From Flavobacteriaceae bacterium UBA7684 (GTDB lineage Bacteria > Bacteroidota > Bacteroidia > Flavobacteriales > Flavobacteriaceae), in NCBI GenBank assembly GCA_002482885.1, contig DLGW01000003.1:1-56507 (forward strand): a DNA stretch of 56,507 nucleotides. Reading direction: 5' to 3'. Both the position numbers and the translations under genes were made by a program. Positions 52,062 through 56,507 of this stretch are shown one piece after another. Under the pieces are notes generated by a model that had not been told where the DNA came from, ran no database searches, and worked only from the letters and a program-made list of their open reading frames with translations. Position 1 is the first letter of the stretch; each line of letters opens with the position of its first letter.

Positions 52062-54185
52062 ATGGTACAATACGTTATCAAACGCGACGGCGACTACAAA
52101 CCTTACGAGTCTTTTAAAATTGTTGATGCTATAAAAAAAGGGTTTTCTAGCGTCAATTTATTAACGGATGAACTTTTAGTTCGGTCTGTTTTAAGACGAC
52201 TATCCGAAAAAGAAGTTTGGGCTGTAGAAGACATTCAAGACTTAATCGAAAAAGAACTTTACGATACGGGTTATTTTGAAGTCATGCGTTCGTTTATGTT
52301 ATACCGCCATACCCGAAAACTACAACGCGAACACGTACAAGGCTTAAACGACGACACTACTTATGTAGATAGTTCTCAAACTATTGAAGAATATATTTCC
52401 CAAACTGATTGGCGTATTAATGCCAATGCTAACACCTCTTACTCCAATGCAGGTTTGGTAAATAACGTTGCAGGAAAAATTATTGCCAATTACTGGTTAG
52501 ATAAAATTTATTCTAAAGAAGAAGGTTATGCCCATCGCAACGGAGATGTACATATTCATGATTTAGATTGTTTAACAGGTTATTGTGCGGGTTGGAGTTT
52601 ACGAGTGTTATTAAACGAAGGTTTTAACGGAGTTCGTGGTCGGGTGGAAAGCAAAGCGCCTTCTCATTTTAGAGAAGCCTTAGGACAAATGGCTAACTTT
52701 TTAGGTATTCTGCAAAGCGAATGGGCTGGCGCACAAGCCTTTAGTTCTTTTGATACCTATTTAGCTCCGTATGTTTTTAAAGACAGTTTATCGTTTGATG
52801 ATGTATTAAAAGCCGTACGCAGTTTTGTATATAATTTAAATGTACCTGCACGTTGGGGACAATCACCGTTTACCAATATCACCATTGATTGGGTAGTGCC
52901 GAATGACTTAAAAGACCAAATTCCTACCAAAAATGACCGTCATATTTTTGAAAATTTAGCTAACGACCCTGAATTGTTAATCAAAGCCAAAGCACGTGGC
53001 GTAAATGAGGTTACTGAACTGTGTTACAAACACTTTCAGGAAGAAATGAACCTCATCAACAAAGCTTATTATACCGTAATGACCGAGGGCGATGCCAACG
53101 GACAACCTTTTACCTTCCCTATTCCAACTGTAAATATTACCGAAGATTTTGATTGGTACGGCGAAAACACCGATTTGTTGTTCGAAAATACCGCTAAAAT
53201 TGGTTCGTCGTACTTCCAGAATTTTATTGGTAGCCAGTACATTTACGATGAACACGGAAACAAAGTCGAAAACGAAAAAGCCTATAAACCCAATGCCGTA
53301 CGCAGTATGTGCTGCCGTTTACAATTGGATTTACGCGAACTTTTAAAACGGGGTAACGGTTTATTTGGCAGTGCCGAAATGACCGGTAGCATTGGCGTAG
53401 TAACCTTAAACATGGCTCGTTTGGGTTATTTATATAAAGGCAACAAAGCTGGTTTGTACGAAAGATTAGATTATTTATTAGAATTATCTAAATCTACTTT
53501 AGAGAAAAAACGAATATTTATACAAGAAATGTATGACCGAGGATTGTATCCGTACACCAAACGTTATTTACCACATTTTAGAAATCACTTTTCTACCATT
53601 GGCGTAAATGGCATGAATGAAATGGTCAGAAACTTTACGAATGATCAACTAGACATTATTTCGGACGAAGGCAAAGAAATGGCTTTAGAAATTTTAGACT
53701 ACATCCGCAAACGCATGACGGATTTTCAAACCGAAACAGGCAATTTATATAATTTAGAAGCTACTCCTGCCGAAGGAACCACTTACCGATTTGCCAAAGA
53801 AGACAAAAAACGTTTTGCCGATATTCTTCAGGCAGGGCAAGACATCAACGTATATTATACCAACAGTTCACAAATTCCAGTGGACTTTACCGAAGATCCT
53901 TTTGAAGCTTTACAATTGCAAGACGAATTACAGTGCCAATACACGGGCGGAACCGTACTGCATTTATACATGAATGAACGCATCAGTTCACCCGAAGCCT
54001 GCCGAAACTTAGTTAAAAAAGTAATCTCGAATTTTAGATTGCCTTACATTACGGTAACCCCAGTATTTAGTGTGTGTCCGAAACACGGCTACCTAAATGG
54101 CGAACATGAATTTTGCCCAAAATGTGACCAAGAAATATTAGATAAACATCAACATATTTTAAACCATAACAATCGCATGAACTAA
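52062..54185 (+). CDS. nrdD: Anaerobic ribonucleoside-triphosphate reductase, catalytic part without the glycyl-radical domain
   Basis: Class III reductase making dNTPs without oxygen. 707 residues. An N-terminal ATP-cone (about 1-90: VIKRDGDYKPYESFKIVDAI) is followed by the barrel with DVHIHDLDCLTGYCAGWSLR (Cys175) and the thiyl site SMCCRLQLDL (Cys417/418), TGSIGVVTLNMARLGYL, and a zinc-type cluster CPKHG...CPKC (Cys672, His675, Cys685, Cys688). The protein then ends (DKHQHILNHNNRMN) and lacks the RVxGY glycyl-radical tail that full-length NrdD carries. That tail is encoded separately at 55598-55762. Controlled by the FNR-like promoter upstream. Confidence 0.93.
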   Translation: MVQYVIKRDGDYKPYESFKIVDAIKKGFSSVNLLTDELLVRSVLRRLSEKEVWAVEDIQDLIEKELYDTGYFEVMRSFMLYRHTRKLQREHVQGLNDDTTYVDSSQTIEEYISQTDWRINANANTSYSNAGLVNNVAGKIIANYWLDKIYSKEEGYAHRNGDVHIHDLDCLTGYCAGWSLRVLLNEGFNGVRGRVESKAPSHFREALGQMANFLGILQSEWAGAQAFSSFDTYLAPYVFKDSLSFDDVLKAVRSFVYNLNVPARWGQSPFTNITIDWVVPNDLKDQIPTKNDRHIFENLANDPELLIKAKARGVNEVTELCYKHFQEEMNLINKAYYTVMTEGDANGQPFTFPIPTVNITEDFDWYGENTDLLFENTAKIGSSYFQNFIGSQYIYDEHGNKVENEKAYKPNAVRSMCCRLQLDLRELLKRGNGLFGSAEMTGSIGVVTLNMARLGYLYKGNKAGLYERLDYLLELSKSTLEKKRIFIQEMYDRGLYPYTKRYLPHFRNHFSTIGVNGMNEMVRNFTNDQLDIISDEGKEMALEILDYIRKRMTDFQTETGNLYNLEATPAEGTTYRFAKEDKKRFADILQAGQDINVYYTNSSQIPVDFTEDPFEALQLQDELQCQYTGGTVLHLYMNERISSPEACRNLVKKVISNFRLPYITVTPVFSVCPKHGYLNGEHEFCPKCDQEILDKHQHILNHNNRMN

Positions 54186-54238
54186 AATTAATTTTTAAAA
54201 AGTGCCCTGCCCACACGATAAATTTAGGCTATCATATC

Positions 54239-55576
54239 ATGAAAACTAAACTTTATTTAATTGCATTATCATGGCTAATGATAAGCAATGCAGCACAAGC
54301 GCAGTTTGAAACTGTGGCACAAATCACCACCCAAAAGGGTGATCCTCACGCCATTTATTTTGTCAATGAAAACTTAGGATATGCCTGCGGTGAAGAAGCC
54401 GGTAAAGGAGTAATGTACAAAACAACCAACGGAGGAACCGATTGGACAAAATTTTATACCTCTGACCAAGACCTTAATTGGATATTGGATATTTTTTTTA
54501 TTAACGAAAATACTGGATATGCGTTAAAACAAAATGGAATATATGGAAGTGTTTTAAAAACCACCAACGGAGGAAGCGACGGAACAGAATACAATTTATC
54601 TGGTTTAAGAGGAAACAGTATTTATTTTGTTACTCCCGAAAAAGGTTTTATAGCTGGTGGTGTTCACGGAAGTGAGTTACCCCAAGGACAAGGAGGCACG
54701 GGTGTATTATATAAAACCGTCAATGCAGGAGCATCATGGGAAGTGCAATCTTTACCTGCAACTAATCAGATTAGTTATTTAAACAAAGTTCAGTTTTTAA
54801 ATTCTCAATTAGGATTTATAGCTGGAGATAGTGATATTTTCGTAACTAAAAATGGCGGAGACAGTTGGATAAATGTGAGTGAGAATTACCGTGAATGGAA
54901 TCCAGATGAAAACAGATACGGATTTCCTTTTCCTGAATCTTTTACCGGAACCAGTGACTTAAATTGGTTTACCGCAGGATCAGGCGGAATCAGAAAAACT
55001 ACCGACGGAGGTAATAATTGGCAATGGGCAACTTTACCCGAAATACCTGCTAATTATAGATACTCTATGAGAGACGTTAAATTTATAAACGCACAAGTAG
55101 GTATTGCTGTAGGAGGTTATATTGATGAAAGTTTTACCGATGGTCACGGGGTGATTTTAAAAACTGTTGACGGTGGCAATACTTGGGAAAAATTACCCAA
55201 AGAATTTGAAACTTGGGGCATTGATTTAGACTTTGTGAATGATCAAGTTGGTTATTCAATTGGTTACAATTGGACGATAGATAAAACCACCAATGCCGGA
55301 GGAGAATTATTAGGTATTTCTGAAAATGGGGAATGGATTAATGATGCTGAAATTTATCCTAATCCAGCAAACAACACCATTTATTTTAGTGAATCTGTAT
55401 TCGAAAATCAAACCGCAACAGTTAAAATATTCTCTTTAGACGGACAATGGGTAGAAACCCAACAAGTAAATGCCAATCAACCTAAAATAGATATTAGTTC
55501 CTTAACCAATGGAATTTATCTGCTTGAAGTAAAATCTGGAAAAAATTCTTTCAAACAAAAAATCATTAAAAATTAA
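54239..55576 (+). CDS. Secreted YCF48/BNR-repeat protein with a T9SS sorting domain
   Basis: 445 residues. The signal peptide MKTKLYLIALSWLMISNAAQAQ is followed by about six beta-propeller-like repeats with the signature KTTNGGxxW (YKTTNGGTDWTKF, LKTTNGGSDGTEY, KTVNAGASWEV, RKTTDGGNNWQW, LKTVDGGNTWEKL). A C-terminal type A T9SS sorting module follows (EIYPNPANNTIYF, VKIFSLDGQWVE, DISSLTNGIYLLEVKSG, FKQKIIKN). It should be exported and attached or released by the type IX system. It lies between the two parts of the split reductase, 53 bases after nrdD and 21 before the glycyl-radical gene; a functional link is not evident. Confidence 0.9.
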   Translation: MKTKLYLIALSWLMISNAAQAQFETVAQITTQKGDPHAIYFVNENLGYACGEEAGKGVMYKTTNGGTDWTKFYTSDQDLNWILDIFFINENTGYALKQNGIYGSVLKTTNGGSDGTEYNLSGLRGNSIYFVTPEKGFIAGGVHGSELPQGQGGTGVLYKTVNAGASWEVQSLPATNQISYLNKVQFLNSQLGFIAGDSDIFVTKNGGDSWINVSENYREWNPDENRYGFPFPESFTGTSDLNWFTAGSGGIRKTTDGGNNWQWATLPEIPANYRYSMRDVKFINAQVGIAVGGYIDESFTDGHGVILKTVDGGNTWEKLPKEFETWGIDLDFVNDQVGYSIGYNWTIDKTTNAGGELLGISENGEWINDAEIYPNPANNTIYFSESVFENQTATVKIFSLDGQWVETQQVNANQPKIDISSLTNGIYLLEVKSGKNSFKQKIIKN

Positions 55577-55597
55577 CCTATAAACACTATCAACTTT

Positions 55598-55762
55598 ATG
55601 AAAACAAAAGAGCAAATCTTACAAGAAAATTTATCAGAAAGAAATAAATGTTTGGTGTACACCCGAGTAATGGGCTACCACAGACCTGTTGAAAGTTTTA
55701 ATATTGGAAAAAAAGGTGAACACAAACAACGTACCCACTTTACAGAAGGAAAATGCTGTTAA
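55598..55762 (+). CDS. Stand-alone glycyl-radical subunit of the anaerobic ribonucleotide reductase
   Basis: 54 residues, start ATG at 55598. After a short charged helix (MKTKEQILQENLSERNK) comes VYTRVMGYHRPVESFNIGKK, the glycyl-radical loop of class III reductases: the glycine of RVMGY (Gly26) should carry the radical. The tail is QRTHFTEGKCC. It supplies exactly the domain missing from the C-terminus of NrdD at 52062-54185, so the two chains should assemble into one active enzyme, as the spare part GrcA/YfiD does for pyruvate formate-lyase. I recall similar short proteins annotated in other bacteria next to nrdG. It overlaps the nrdG reading frame. Confidence 0.9.
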   Translation: MKTKEQILQENLSERNKCLVYTRVMGYHRPVESFNIGKKGEHKQRTHFTEGKCC

Positions 55763-56432
55763 ACCCATACACAGTTTAACGCCATTTACCCTTTTAGACT
55801 ATCCGCATAAAACAGCTTGCATCCTTTGGTTTGCAGGCTGTAATATGCGATGCTTATATTGTTATAATCCCGAAATAGTTTTTGGAAAAGGAATTATCTC
55901 CTTTGAAAACGCAATGCAGTTTCTAAAAGGCAGAAGCCATTTGCTGGATGCTGTCGTTTTTAGCGGAGGCGAATGTTTATTACATAAAAAAAGTATTTCG
56001 TTTATTGCCGAAGTTAAAAAATTGGGATTCTTAGTCAAAATTGACACCAATGGTTCACAGCCCGAAGTACTGAAAGAACTCATCACAAAAGAACTCATCG
56101 ATTATGTAGCGCTTGATTTTAAGGCAATGCCAGCGAAATTCGAAAAGATAACACAGTCGAAACTTTTTATTCCCTTCGAAAAGTCATTACTTTTATTGCT
56201 CCAAAGCGAAATTCCTTTTGAAGTACGCACAACCGTACATTCCGAATTATTGAATAAAAATGATATTCAGCAGATGATTTCCTATTTGGAAAATATAGGA
56301 TATACTGGTAATTATTACATTCAGCATTTTGTGAACGGAGCGACAACTATAGAAAAACTGGGGCATTCGTTCAAAGAACTGGAAAACGAAAACCTTTCAA
56401 CAGAAAAAATAAAAGTTCAATTTAGAGGATAA
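55716..56432 (+). CDS. nrdG: Anaerobic ribonucleotide reductase activating enzyme (radical SAM)
   Basis: Radical SAM activase that generates the glycyl radical. The cluster motif CNMRCLYC is preceded by the typical start LTPFTLLDYPHKTACILWFAG, and VVFSGGE and KIDTNGSQPE continue the SAM-binding fold. 239 residues if started at GTG 55716. There is no ATG near the expected start: the candidates are TTG 55689, TTG 55704 and GTG 55716, all inside the preceding glycyl-radical gene in another frame, so initiation is probably coupled to its translation. The start is uncertain; the product is not. Confidence 0.88.
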   Translation: MNTNNVPTLQKENAVKPIHSLTPFTLLDYPHKTACILWFAGCNMRCLYCYNPEIVFGKGIISFENAMQFLKGRSHLLDAVVFSGGECLLHKKSISFIAEVKKLGFLVKIDTNGSQPEVLKELITKELIDYVALDFKAMPAKFEKITQSKLFIPFEKSLLLLLQSEIPFEVRTTVHSELLNKNDIQQMISYLENIGYTGNYYIQHFVNGATTIEKLGHSFKELENENLSTEKIKVQFRG

Positions 56433-56434
56433 AT

Positions 56435-56507
56435 ATGAGAAAGAGCTGGATTTTGGCATGTTTCATCAATTTTTTCATTGCTTCGCTGATGGGATTACTG
56501 CTTCGTT
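56435..56507 (+). CDS. Membrane protein, 5' part only
   Basis: An open frame begins with ATG two bases after the nrdG stop and runs off the window. The visible residues MRKSWILACFINFFIASLMG form a membrane helix. Not identifiable from 24 codons. Tight spacing puts it in the nrdG operon. Confidence 0.55.
   Translation, partial: MRKSWILACFINFFIASLMGLLLR

Noticed and set aside
54186..54238. FNR box before the T9SS protein gene
   Set aside because: No sequence close to TTGAT-N4-ATCAA was found there.

Overview
This is a low-GC, gene-dense chromosomal window that looks like a member of the Flavobacteriaceae (phylum Bacteroidota). Four things point there: a type IX secretion gene (porQ), a secreted protein with a C-terminal T9SS sorting module, promoters of the Bacteroidota TAnnTTTG type, and several families typical of flavobacteria (DUF4199, DUF349, a second UvrA, a dihydroorotase-like protein without its metal ligands). 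No rRNA, tRNA, CRISPR array, integrase or complete insertion sequence was seen.

Layout. 1-10.2 kb: a structured repeat, endonuclease III, a peroxiredoxin, a GH31 glycosidase, two tandem DUF368/PopT-type undecaprenyl-phosphate translocases joined to aroE, a five-repeat DUF349 protein, an alpha/beta hydrolase and rluF. 10.2-18.7 kb (minus strand): a small lipoprotein coupled to acs, a tRNA-dihydrouridine synthase, an unknown protein, ndk, an esterase, a DUF4870 protein, a pseudo-dihydroorotase and a BatA/vWA protein. 18.8-30.8 kb (plus strand): a UvrA paralogue, then a run of tpx, dgkA, ftsK, lolA, an LptF/G permease, ribB with a decayed RibA domain, rmuC, a thioesterase and HU. 31-36.1 kb: a DUF4199 protein, a GT2 glycosyltransferase, a phosphosugar mutase and an MsbA-like ABC exporter. 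36.1-42.9 kb (minus strand): a two-part YeeE/YedE transporter, cmk, porQ, lon, ribH and a TPR membrane protein, divergent from recF.

From 44.1 to 51.9 kb the character changes to an accessory island: a HigBA toxin-antitoxin pair, a TPR protein of unknown role, a NERD-nuclease/UvrD-type helicase fusion, and a membrane-anchored HelD-like helicase whose frame is broken. Two GC-richer structured elements flank the island in opposite orientation. They share two conserved blocks at the same spacing, with a different but still complementary hairpin between them. They are the best candidates for island-end or mobility sequences.

The right end holds an anaerobic (class III) ribonucleotide reductase locus. 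The catalytic NrdD (707 aa) stops after its zinc site and lacks the glycyl-radical domain. That domain is encoded 1.4 kb downstream as a separate 54-residue gene, directly before and overlapping the radical-SAM activase nrdG, and a T9SS-secreted protein gene lies between the two halves. Upstream of nrdD are two FNR/CRP-type boxes, one centred about 41 bases before the predicted start of transcription. This split, apparently oxygen-regulated reductase and the repeat-bounded helicase island are the two most interesting systems here.
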